Assembly: GCA_031255915.1 (NCBI GenBank)
Contig: JAIRRP010000014.1
Coordinates: 1-23,557, forward strand
DNA: 23,557 nucleotides
DNA from: Puniceicoccales bacterium
GTDB lineage: Bacteria; Verrucomicrobiota; Verrucomicrobiia; Opitutales; JAIRLG01
Direction of reading: 5' to 3'
Below the pieces are notes generated by a model. The model was not told the DNA's origin, made no database searches, and saw only the letters and a program-made list of their open reading frames with translations. Shown piece after piece: positions 17,294 through 23,557 of the stretch. Made by a program: the position numbers and the translations under genes. The first letter of the stretch is position 1. Each line of letters begins with the position of its first letter.

Positions 17294-17384
17294 AAGGGTG
17301 GCTTTGGGATGTTAATGCTAAGTCTCGTTACGCGAATTTTCGTTCGGAGTCTCATTTTTGATCACGTCTCCATTTGTCCGGACG

Positions 17385-17492
17385 GGTTTGCCGCCTTTGA
17401 GTCCTTCGGGCTTTAGCCCGCTACGCGGGCCGCGGTAAGAAAAAATGAAAGCTCCCGCTTTGCATTTTTCCTTAGCGCAAAGGCGGCAAACC
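17385..17492. repeat. 108-bp palindromic repeat, copy 4
   Basis: Termini GGTTTGCCGCCTTTG / CAAAGGCGGCAAACC, exactly 108 bp end to end. Internal GCCCGCTACGCGGGC palindrome and the GCTCCCGCTTTGCATTTTTC core. This copy is not flanked by MITE-like elements. Confidence 0.9.
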
Positions 17493-17673
17493 GAACCATC
17501 CCAAGCTCACAGACCCACAAATGCAGACTTTCCCCGATCACCGCAAAAAAAATCCTTCCGAAGAACCTTTTTCATGCACTTTAGAAGTATCGCCAATGCA
17601 CTATTACGTAAGAATACAGCCGCAACGTCAGGTTAAAGATCTCCTCATGGAAACTACATGGGTATCCCTCCTC

Positions 17674-17747
17674 TGGCTGCCCGACCAGGATTCGAACCTA
17701 GACAAACTGAACCAAAATCAGTTGTGCTACCATTACACCATCGGGCA
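17674..17747 (-). tRNA. tRNA-Gln (anticodon TTG)
   Basis: 74 nt including an encoded CCA (17674-17676). Acceptor arms TGCCCGA/TCGGGCA pair perfectly. The anticodon stem ACTGA/TCAGT holds loop TTTTGGT, giving anticodon TTG (glutamine CAA/CAG). The D arm contains GTAATGGTAGC and the T loop GGTTCGAATCC. Confidence 0.96.
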
Positions 17748-17859
17748 AATAAAAATGCAAACTACGCAGAAAATCACCACAGCCGCTTCGCGTATTCCTG
17801 TCAATGATGAAGGGTCTTTATGAAAAAAGCACTTTCTCTTCGGAGAGTCGGAAATCGAC

Positions 17860-18420
17860 TCAGAACGTCAATAACTCTTTTTCCTTCTGAGCTAATAAAT
17901 GACTGATCTCCGCTATGACGCGATCGGTCTGCTTTTGAATCTCCTTCTCCAGATGATTCATCTCATCCTCGCCGAGATGGCCCTCTTTTTTCGCCTGTTT
18001 CACTAAAGTCATCATCTCTTGACGGGCTGCACGCACACCTATACGGCCTTCTTCGGCCATATTATGAGCCACTCTCGTCAATTCCTTACGCCGATCACCG
18101 CTCATCTCGGGAATCATACAGCGAATTAATGGGCCCGTCGTCGTCGGCATTAAACCGATATTGGCCGTCATAATGGCCTTCTCGATCGGCTGAATCATAT
18201 TGCGATCCCATGGCTGAATTTGGATCGTACGAGCATCGGGAATCGTAATGGCCGCCATTTCTTTAAGGCGTACATGACTCCCATAGGCATCAACCGCAAT
18301 ATTTTCCACCATCGTCGGTGTCGCCTTTCCCGTATGCAGTGTATGAAGCTCATTGGCCATATGGTCCACGCTGTGCTGCATCTTCTTCCGCGAAGCCTCC
18401 AATAAAACTCCTGTATCCAT
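17860..18420 (-). CDS. frr: Ribosome recycling factor
   Basis: A 186-aa protein, the standard RRF length (~185). It splits post-termination ribosomes together with EF-G in the cytosol. Family landmarks: the N-terminal helix with ELHTLHTGKATPTMVE (usually RTGRASP), the domain-II segment YGSHVRLKEMAAITIPDART, a divergent IRCMIPEMSGDRRKEL (usually IRIPLPPLTEERRKEL) and the C-terminal coiled helix with DRVIAEI. It follows pyrH by 21 bp, the common pyrH-frr operon. The start ATG at 18420 has the strongest Shine-Dalgarno in the window (AAAGGAGGTG at 18429-18438). Just past the stop a small GAGTCG/CGACTC hairpin (17845-17861) and a distant T run are a weak terminator candidate. Confidence 0.97.
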   Translation of the reverse strand: MDTGVLLEASRKKMQHSVDHMANELHTLHTGKATPTMVENIAVDAYGSHVRLKEMAAITIPDARTIQIQPWDRNMIQPIEKAIMTANIGLMPTTTGPLIRCMIPEMSGDRRKELTRVAHNMAEEGRIGVRAARQEMMTLVKQAKKEGHLGEDEMNHLEKEIQKQTDRVIAEISHLLAQKEKELLTF

Positions 18421-18428
18421 GCAAATCT

Positions 18429-18438
18429 ACACCTCCTT
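18429..18438 (-). promoter_or_regulatory. Strong Shine-Dalgarno of frr
   Basis: AAAGGAGGTG lies in the pyrH-frr gap, 8 bp before the frr ATG. It stands out because most other starts in the window have no recognisable Shine-Dalgarno, implying high independent translation of RRF within the operon. Confidence 0.8.
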
Positions 18439-18441
18439 TAA

Positions 18442-19158
18442 TTACTGTATGAGAGTCCCAAGCGCTTCCCCTTTAGCGGCCTTTAAAATATGCCTCTTTC
18501 CCCATTGCATATCAAAAACGCGCACGGACATCTTGTTTTCCATACATACGGCAAACGCCGCCATGTCCATTACTTGCAAATTTTTCTGCAGGACTTCCTG
18601 AAACGAAACCGTCTCATATTTCACCGCATCCGGATACTGCAATGGGTCTTTGTCATAGACTCCGTCGACTTTCGTAGCCTTAAAGATGACATCGGCTTCG
18701 ATTTCCACCGCCCGTAAGGCCGCCGCCGTATCCGTCGAAAACAGAGGACTTCCGGTTCCACCGGCAAAGAGTAGAATACGCCCTTCCTTCAAAGCTCGTA
18801 TCGCCTTGTCTTTACGAAACAACTCCGCAATCTGGGGAATTTCAATGGCGAGTTGTATCTGCGCACCAAGACCGCTCTGCTGCAATGCTCCCTCGATGGC
18901 CAAGGCATTGACAACGGTCGAGAGCATACCCATGTGATCTCCGCGAATGCGCTCAATTCCCTGATGCTGGCCCGCAAGACCACGAAAAATATTCCCTCCG
19001 CCTATCACAAGAGCCACTTCGATACCCTCCTGATGAAGCTCCTTGAGCTCATCCGCCAACAACGTCAGCATCTTAGGGTTCAAGATTTCACCTCGCGAAG
19101 CATCTCGTAGGATTTCACCACTGAGCTTAATAAGAATTCGATGATAAGGAATAGCCAT
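18442..19158 (-). CDS. pyrH: UMP kinase
   Basis: A 238-aa bacterial UMP kinase of the amino-acid kinase fold; it converts UMP to UDP in pyrimidine nucleotide synthesis. Motifs: KLSGE (11-15), GGGNIFRG (53-60), RGDHMGMLST (72-81), FAGGTGSPLFSTDTAAALRA (131-150) and KVDGVYDKDP (163-172). The ATG at 19158 gives the conventional N-terminus; a TTG two codons upstream is possible. First gene of the pyrH-frr operon; the usual upstream partners rpsB and tsf are not here, and a MITE-like element lies 110 bp upstream instead. Confidence 0.97.
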   Translation of the reverse strand: MAIPYHRILIKLSGEILRDASRGEILNPKMLTLLADELKELHQEGIEVALVIGGGNIFRGLAGQHQGIERIRGDHMGMLSTVVNALAIEGALQQSGLGAQIQLAIEIPQIAELFRKDKAIRALKEGRILLFAGGTGSPLFSTDTAAALRAVEIEADVIFKATKVDGVYDKDPLQYPDAVKYETVSFQEVLQKNLQVMDMAAFAVCMENKMSVRVFDMQWGKRHILKAAKGEALGTLIQ

Positions 19159-19625
19159 AGACAATCATCCTACTGTAAGTGGCAGGAGCACACCGTCAAC
19201 TCCGACTTTTAAATCCAAAGTATTTTCGAATGACAAAGCGAAATCGTCTCCATGGCCCCAGCAAATCTTAGAGGGTGTCGTCAAAAAAGATTGACAAAGG
19301 GAAAAAGAGAGGGAAGAAAAATGGAATGGAAAAAAGGACACATAGGAGACTTATTTCTGCATTCCACATCCGCTCCATTTCTCTTTTTGCTGCCTGATTT
19401 TAATGACACCCTCTAAATAAATCATTCCGCTTGCAGAGCAAGCCTTCGGACAAAATGCAATTCATGGGTTGAATTCCGATTCCTCGCGACCCTAATGATT
19501 GTTTATATGGACATCCTTCTCAAAAAGGATTCATTCGGCTTAGGATACTTAGGCAATACCATTTTTCCTCTGTCCTGGGATAAGAAGTTCACAGATAGCT
19601 AAAAAAGAATTTTTGCATCACTTCT
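19159..19625. other. Intergenic region between pyrH and the nucleotidyltransferase
   Basis: 467 bp between divergent genes. It contains one MITE-like element (19269-19415). The remaining unique sequence should carry both promoters, but I recognise no convincing pair. Confidence 0.6.
19269..19415 (+). mobile_element. MITE-like inverted-repeat element, copy E (best preserved)
   Basis: 147 bp from TAGAGGGTGTCGTCAAAA to TTTTAATGACACCCTCTA, the least degraded termini of the five copies. The outermost TA on each side may be a target-site duplication. The interior has GGAATG and CATTCC arms around GGACACATAGGAGACTTATT. No protein-coding capacity. Confidence 0.9.
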
Positions 19626-20651
19626 ATGATTCAGCATTCATCGCTCTCTCTCATTGTCATGGCGGCCGGCATGGGAAGCCGTTTTGGTGGTGACAAACAG
19701 ATCACTCCCATCGCTCCTAATCTCGCGACGTTCCTAGAGTACACATTTTACGATGCCCTATGCTCCGGCATAAACCATGCCGTTTGTATCCTAAAACCGG
19801 AAATAGAAACTACTTTCCGGGAACGAATTCTCCGTCAAATCCCGAAAAATTTCCAATGCGACATCGTTCATCAAACCTTTCCTTCCACTCAGCGAAAAAA
19901 GCCATGGGGAACGGGACATGCCATCCTCTGCGCTAAGGATAAGATTCGCGATCACTTTATCACCGTCAATGCCGATGATTTTTATGGCCGGGAAGCGATC
20001 CAATCGCTGGTACAATATCTGAAAACACTCTCTCCGGGAGAAAAACGAGGTGCCTGTATCACCTATCCTTTAAAAGATACCCTATCGCCTTCAGGTCTTG
20101 CATCAAAGGAAATCCACCGTCCTCATGGTTGCATCCATCGAGGATCGATGGTACAATTTGTGACAAAGCTCTCTCTAGAGAAAAACCGAATCGCCTGTGA
20201 CACCCATCCTCTAAAAGATACTCCACCGCCTTCGGGTTCCGTATCAAGGGGCATATGTCACTGCGATGAACGGGGAAATCTGCGAGAAATCATAGAGAGC
20301 GAAGGAACCTACCTGCGAGATGATGGGATCATCACCAACCGTAAGGGCGAAGACCTCCCTCTCGATGCACCAGCGTCGATGAATCTATTAGGCTTTACCT
20401 CCGCTTTCTTGGAAATTCTGCAACGACAATGGGAACTTTTCTATGCCCAAAATGCTTCTTCGCCGACGGCTGAATTTGGGTTTCCAGGCGTCATTCGGAC
20501 GTGCGCAGAAGATCCAGAATGGGAAATCAAAATCATCCCTGCAAAATCTTCATGGATAGGGATCACTTTCCGAGAAGATTTACTCCATGCTGCCGAACGC
20601 ATCCATGCAAAAATTCGACAAGGACTCTACCCCCAACCACTGTGGAACTAA
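19626..20651 (+). CDS. NDP-sugar pyrophosphorylase-like nucleotidyltransferase with internal duplication
   Basis: A 341-aa nucleotidyltransferase (GT-A-like Rossmann fold) that would couple an NTP with a sugar-1-phosphate or similar. N-terminal nucleotide-binding loop MAAGMGSRFGGDKQ (12-24), KPWGTGHA (92-99) and the metal-binding NADDFYG (115-121) are intact. After the active site a 47-residue unit occurs twice in tandem: 127-173 begins SLVQYLKTLSPGEKR and 174-220 begins SMVQFVTKLSLEKNR. Both contain ACxTxPLKDTxxPSG. The second unit continues into SVSRGIC...GNLREI, the usual family sequence, so the first is probably the extra copy. ATG 19626 starts just before the G-loop. The next gene overlaps its end by 10 bp, implying one transcript. 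Substrate unknown; envelope sugar supply is plausible given the glycosyltransferases in the region. Confidence 0.85.
   Translation: MIQHSSLSLIVMAAGMGSRFGGDKQITPIAPNLATFLEYTFYDALCSGINHAVCILKPEIETTFRERILRQIPKNFQCDIVHQTFPSTQRKKPWGTGHAILCAKDKIRDHFITVNADDFYGREAIQSLVQYLKTLSPGEKRGACITYPLKDTLSPSGLASKEIHRPHGCIHRGSMVQFVTKLSLEKNRIACDTHPLKDTPPPSGSVSRGICHCDERGNLREIIESEGTYLRDDGIITNRKGEDLPLDAPASMNLLGFTSAFLEILQRQWELFYAQNASSPTAEFGFPGVIRTCAEDPEWEIKIIPAKSSWIGITFREDLLHAAERIHAKIRQGLYPQPLWN
20004..20285 (+). repeat. In-frame 141-bp tandem duplication inside the nucleotidyltransferase
   Basis: Copy 1 is 20004-20144 and copy 2 is 20145-20285, directly adjacent and in register. Both begin TCG-TGGTACAAT (one base differing) and share blocks such as GCCTGT and AAAAGATAC. 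By eye they are roughly 70% identical, so the duplication is not recent. Confidence 0.85.
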
Positions 20652-21280
20652 CACTGATCATTTTCTCACGAGAGGCATATCGCGAGCGTGCGGTCAAATG
20701 GGAAGTCCTGACTCAAGCTTATGGTTCCACTATGGCCTTTAGTAGAAGGCATCAACATACGGCCATTCCTGATATATTCGATCACATTCATGCGGATATT
20801 CAAGAACCAACAAATGCCCATTACCTTCTCGTGGAAAATTATGACATCGAACGGCGTTTTTCCTATATACGGCAACATTATGAGCTCTTTCTGAGCCTCT
20901 CCCAATGGTTCCAGTTTTTAAAAAAATATCTGCCGCCAGGCTGTGCTTTAGAGGCAGATCTCTTTACATTCATCCAACAGAGTACGACCTATTTTCAGGA
21001 AGCAACACAAGCTCCTGCTGTGCTTCTCAAGCTGCTCTACCGCTTCGCTCAACTCGAAGGACTTCCGGTCAGGCAGGATTGGTTGGCTACCCAAAAAGAC
21101 TCTGGAGAAATTCAAGCTATTCTACATCAGCCGCTCGCTTCCCTAAAGCCCGGGCAAGTGATGAGGCTGGAGTCCATCACCTCTCAGCTGCACCAATGGA
21201 TTCTGCCGTATTCAGGCCACGCAAGGACATCGCCTTTCCAGTCCCATGAGGAATTCTCGATTCCCACGCGTTCCCAATAA
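20642..21280 (+). CDS. recO: RecO-like DNA repair protein
   Basis: From GTG 20642 the product is 212 aa and starts VELTLIIFSREAYRERAVKW, the usual opening of RecO (OB-fold: SREAY, VLTQAYG, AFSRRHQ). The helical C-terminal part contains ENYDIERRFSYIRQHYELFL and the LLKLLYRFAQLEGLP segment typical of RecO's second domain. The frame is open further upstream, but that sequence is the preceding gene read in another frame. RecO anneals single-stranded DNA and loads RecA with RecR at gaps. The zinc-finger cysteines found in many RecO proteins are absent. The last 69 bp overlap the 3' end of tlyA on the opposite strand, so its terminal tail is probably not conserved. Divergent; identification is from general pattern. 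Confidence 0.62.
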   Translation: MELTLIIFSREAYRERAVKWEVLTQAYGSTMAFSRRHQHTAIPDIFDHIHADIQEPTNAHYLLVENYDIERRFSYIRQHYELFLSLSQWFQFLKKYLPPGCALEADLFTFIQQSTTYFQEATQAPAVLLKLLYRFAQLEGLPVRQDWLATQKDSGEIQAILHQPLASLKPGQVMRLESITSQLHQWILPYSGHARTSPFQSHEEFSIPTRSQ

Positions 21281-21982
21281 CGGCGAATCCATGACGCCTA
21301 CCAAGACGCCGTTTCCCAAGTGCTTCAGCGCAAAATCAATAATCTCATCGCGAAGTTTCTCTTGCAGAGAAGTATCCTTGAGAACGCCTTTGCAGCGATC
21401 CATGATCGATTTCTCCGCCTCGAACTGCGGCTTAATAAGGGCCACTAAAATCCCATTTTTAGATAAAAATGACCCCACATGGGGGAGGATTTTCTTCAGT
21501 GAAATAAAAGATACATCCACCACGATCACATCGAAATGGATTCGTCCCAGATTGTCTTTTGAAATGTCCTTCGCATGCAGCCGCTCGATATTTCGGACGC
21601 GTGCATCCTTTTGGAGTTTGTAATGCAGTTGTCCATGACCCACATCAACGCAGGTGACCGTCGCCGCGCCGCATTGCAGGAGACAATCGGTAAATCCTCC
21701 GGTCGAAGCACCGACGTCTAGGGCATGCTTCCCCGATACATCGACACTGAACTTTGCCAGAAAGGCTTCTAATTTTTCTCCGCCGCGACTCACGAATTTC
21801 GGAGCGGATGCCAGCTGTAATATCGCCCCTGAGGAAATCATTTGACTCGGTTTAGCCACCACATCATCCGCCTGCATCCTTACTTTCCCGGCCAAAATAA
21901 GAGCCTGTGCCTGCGAACGACTCTCGGCTAATTCGCGCTCTAGCAACAGCATATCTGCCCGAATCTTCTTCACGGCCAACAT
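21212..21982 (-). CDS. tlyA: TlyA-family rRNA (cytidine-2'-O)-methyltransferase / hemolysin-like protein
   Basis: A 256-aa protein from ATG 21982 (a TTG at 22018 or ATG at 21952 are alternatives). The N-terminal S4 RNA-binding domain RADMLLLERELAESRSQAQA (8-27) is followed by FVSRGGEKLEAFL (63-75) and an FtsJ-type methyltransferase with SAM loop ALDVGASTGGFTD (87-99). KPQFE (184-188) and the closing DSPLLGTRGNREFL are typical of the family. The K-D-K-E tetrad of FtsJ-like enzymes appears present (K70, D156, K184, E243). TlyA methylates 16S and 23S rRNA cytidines; it was first described as a hemolysin in spirochaetes. It is convergent with the RecO-like gene. Confidence 0.94.
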   Translation of the reverse strand: MLAVKKIRADMLLLERELAESRSQAQALILAGKVRMQADDVVAKPSQMISSGAILQLASAPKFVSRGGEKLEAFLAKFSVDVSGKHALDVGASTGGFTDCLLQCGAATVTCVDVGHGQLHYKLQKDARVRNIERLHAKDISKDNLGRIHFDVIVVDVSFISLKKILPHVGSFLSKNGILVALIKPQFEAEKSIMDRCKGVLKDTSLQEKLRDEIIDFALKHLGNGVLVGVMDSPLLGTRGNREFLMGLERRCPCVA

Positions 21983-22068
21983 AAAACAATAGTAAAAAGA
22001 TTCAACACTACGGTGCAATTCACCATTGACAAATTATTTTCCTCATTCCAGCAGAACCATCTACTTTA

Positions 22069-23207
22069 ATGTTTATGCTTTCGCTCCTTAAAATTTTTCT
22101 GCGCTTGGGATTTTTTGTGTCCCTGTTGGCTGGCTTATCAGCCGAAGATATCCATGTCGCGTTCTGTCTGGACAACGACTATGCCGAGGGAACCGGCGTT
22201 GCCGCCTACAGTCTGTGCAAGAACATGTCTCCGGATGATGAAATTGTCCTCTATATCGTCATGACAGAACCGTTAAAGTCGGAACATAGAGAAAAATTTC
22301 AGCAACTGGGAAATTTATTCCACAAAATTCAAGTCCAGATCCACGACGACGAACGCACGATCCAATGTATTGCCCAAACCCTAACTATGCCTAATGGCTG
22401 GCTTAAGTTGGGTGCCTATCCTATTAGAAGCGTAGCGGCAAGGCTGGTTCTGGATAAAGTTCTTCCAGAAACGATCCACAAAGTCATCTATTTGGATGGA
22501 GATACCTTAGTTTTTGATTCACTTAAAGACCTATGGCAAAAACTTCCTCGTGAAAACTATGCCATAGCTGGCGTAACTGATTGTTGTCGCGATCCTGTAT
22601 ATTTTCCATCACATGAAATTTACACCACATACGTGAATTACGTGTATATTGCCCAAGCATTCCCCTTTCATTATATATCAACAGCGGCGTCTTGGTACTT
22701 GATCTCGATACCTTACGCCGAGAAAACCTTTTTTCGGATGTCATTGCGTGAATGGTGCGTTATCGTCCAATTTTCCCCGATCAAGACGCCCTCAATGTTG
22801 TTTTACGTGGCCATATTCTCGAATGCGAAGGGAAGTGGAATACGATGCCGGAACACCCAACTATGATCACTTCACCAGGTACTGCTATAAGACATTACGC
22901 CGGATCTCCCAAACCATGGGCTTCTCCACACCAGATTATCGATCGTCGCTAGTGGCAACCCAAACGTTGGCCTATTCTTTGGAAATATGTTACCTTTCAA
23001 GCGCCGACATTCTGGCACCAGTATCGCCAGGAATCGCCTTGGAAACATTCCAAAGTAGCTCTGTTGGCAGAGCTCTTTGGCACTCATAAGGATTGCAAAA
23101 TTTTCATTCCATTCCTGGGCATGATATTGGGAATAATTGCACTCCCTGTCTTAGGACTATCTTTTTACATTCGGAAGTGTCGGCATAGCCGTGATGAAAA
23201 TCGGTAG
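22069..23207 (+). pseudogene. Glycosyltransferase family 8 pseudogene with signal peptide (LgtC-like)
   Basis: The first frame (22069 onward) encodes a signal peptide (hydrophobic residues ~4-22, AGLSA) and then a GT8 domain: IHVAFCLDNDYAEGTGVAAY and the DxD motif YLDGDTLVFDS, which binds Mn2+ and the UDP-sugar. At about 22672-22678 homology jumps to another frame: removing two bases from TTATATATC restores HYINSGVLVLDLDTLRREN. That frame continues FPDQDALNVVLRGHI and GKWNTMP but has a TGA at 22749-22751 and a TAG at 22950-22952, then stays open through WPILWKYVTFQAPTFWHQYR and a C-terminal hydrophobic helix (FIPFLGMILGIIALPVLGLS) to the TAG at 23205-23207. Three lesions make this a decaying gene. 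It is another exported-looking glycosyltransferase. Confidence 0.88.
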
Positions 23208-23557
23208 ACTGTTTCTTTTTTCACCAAAATAATAGAAGAGAAAATGATTGCTCATGAGGCCCTGATGCCAAAAATGACCACGTTTCCCTTGAGTCTGTTT
23301 CACATTTTCTCTAAAAACGTTGACACAGTCATAAACTGAAGTCGATTATTCGTCTCTGCCTCTAATTTTTACCAAAATAGCAGCGAAGAAAATCATCTTT
23401 CATTTGGATTTCATCACTCGAAATATCTTGATTCCAATGACCCTTTCTCTTCAAAGGAAGAAGCATCACTTTTTAACTTTATGACAGAGTCAACGGAACT
23501 AGCAATAGTAACAGACAAGGGGTCAACGACAGAAGTAACGACAAACCAAACAGACCA
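23208..23557. other. Non-coding tail of the window with a weak direct repeat
   Basis: 350 bp without a firm gene. ACCAAAATA begins two diverged ~37-bp segments (23223-23259 and 23371-23407), about 70% alike by eye. An ATG at 23481 opens a frame running off the window edge. Confidence 0.4.
23481..23557 (+). CDS. Possible start of a gene cut by the window end
   Basis: ATG 23481 opens a frame of 25 codons, threonine-rich (MTESTELAIVTDKGSTTEVT), with no stop before the window ends. No Shine-Dalgarno or promoter is visible and the product is not recognisable. It may equally be chance. Confidence 0.22.
   Translation, partial: MTESTELAIVTDKGSTTEVTTNQTD

Larger units (their letters stand above)
17190..17673. 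other. Gene-free region between the phosphorylase and tRNA-Gln
   Basis: 484 bp without a gene. It has a hairpin at 17268-17293 and a 108-bp palindromic repeat at 17385-17492. Sequence at 17493-17673 shows only open frames that run antisense through the tRNA, which I do not believe. Confidence 0.65.

Noticed and set aside
22026..22031. TTGACA as a -35 box for the GT8 gene (also 2672-2677 and 4803-4808)
   Set aside because: No acceptable -10 hexamer lies 16-18 bp downstream of any of them.
22749..22751. TGA read as tryptophan (alternative genetic code) in the GT8 gene
   Set aside because: TGA ends lepA, frr and the phosphorylase gene normally, and the same GT8 frame also has a TAG and a frameshift, so decay is the simpler reading.

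Overview
The window reads as a chromosomal segment of a Gram-negative, probably host-associated bacterium. The gene mix (an OleC-type ligase, LepA next to a small DEDDh exonuclease, a long RseP, TlyA and RecO-like proteins, and few Shine-Dalgarno sequences apart from frr) would fit Verrucomicrobiota (Opitutae/Puniceicoccales-like). That placement is inference from gene content, not a database result. Many dispersed palindromic repeats, broken glycosyltransferase genes and a secreted ankyrin-like protein suggest a symbiont or parasite genome undergoing decay.

Layout: (1) 1-2496, minus strand: lepA followed by a DEDDh exonuclease, translationally coupled. (2) 2708-6083, plus strand: two paralogous GT-B glycosyltransferase genes whose products start with a signal peptide or membrane anchor; the second is broken by a frameshift. 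(3) 6211-6297: tRNA-Leu(CAA), minus strand, with a likely terminator. (4) 6298-7209 and 8914-9590: gene-free islands on either side of comEC, each with two copies of a ~147-bp TA-flanked inverted-repeat element (MITE-like) flanking one copy of a separate 108-bp palindromic repeat. (5) 9591-12425: an OleC-like AMP-forming ligase, tail-to-tail and overlapping with a short GspE/PilB-type ATPase whose promoter looks leaderless. (6) 12530-13660: a secreted ankyrin-like protein. (7) 13882-15597: an enlarged RseP site-2 protease. (8) 15846-17189: a thymidine-phosphorylase homologue that has lost most substrate-binding residues. (9) 17385-19158: a 108-bp repeat, tRNA-Gln(TTG), and the pyrH-frr operon on the minus strand. 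(10) 19269-19415: a fifth MITE-like copy. (11) 19626-21280: a sugar nucleotidyltransferase with an internal 141-bp tandem duplication, overlapping a RecO-like gene. (12) tlyA on the minus strand, convergent with and overlapping recO. (13) 22069-23207: a GT8 glycosyltransferase pseudogene with a TA-slippage frameshift and two in-frame stops.

How the genes fit together: housekeeping functions (translation: lepA, frr, tlyA, two tRNAs; nucleotide metabolism: pyrH; membrane stress proteolysis: rseP; repair: recO) are interspersed with an envelope or host-interaction set (two GT-B proteins, GT8, NDP-sugar nucleotidyltransferase, ankyrin-like secreted protein, GspE, ComEC). I see no CRISPR array, prophage or transposase gene. 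The most unusual items are the two repeat families and their nested arrangement, the export signals on glycosyltransferases, the active-site-degenerate phosphorylase, and the duplicated segment inside the nucleotidyltransferase.
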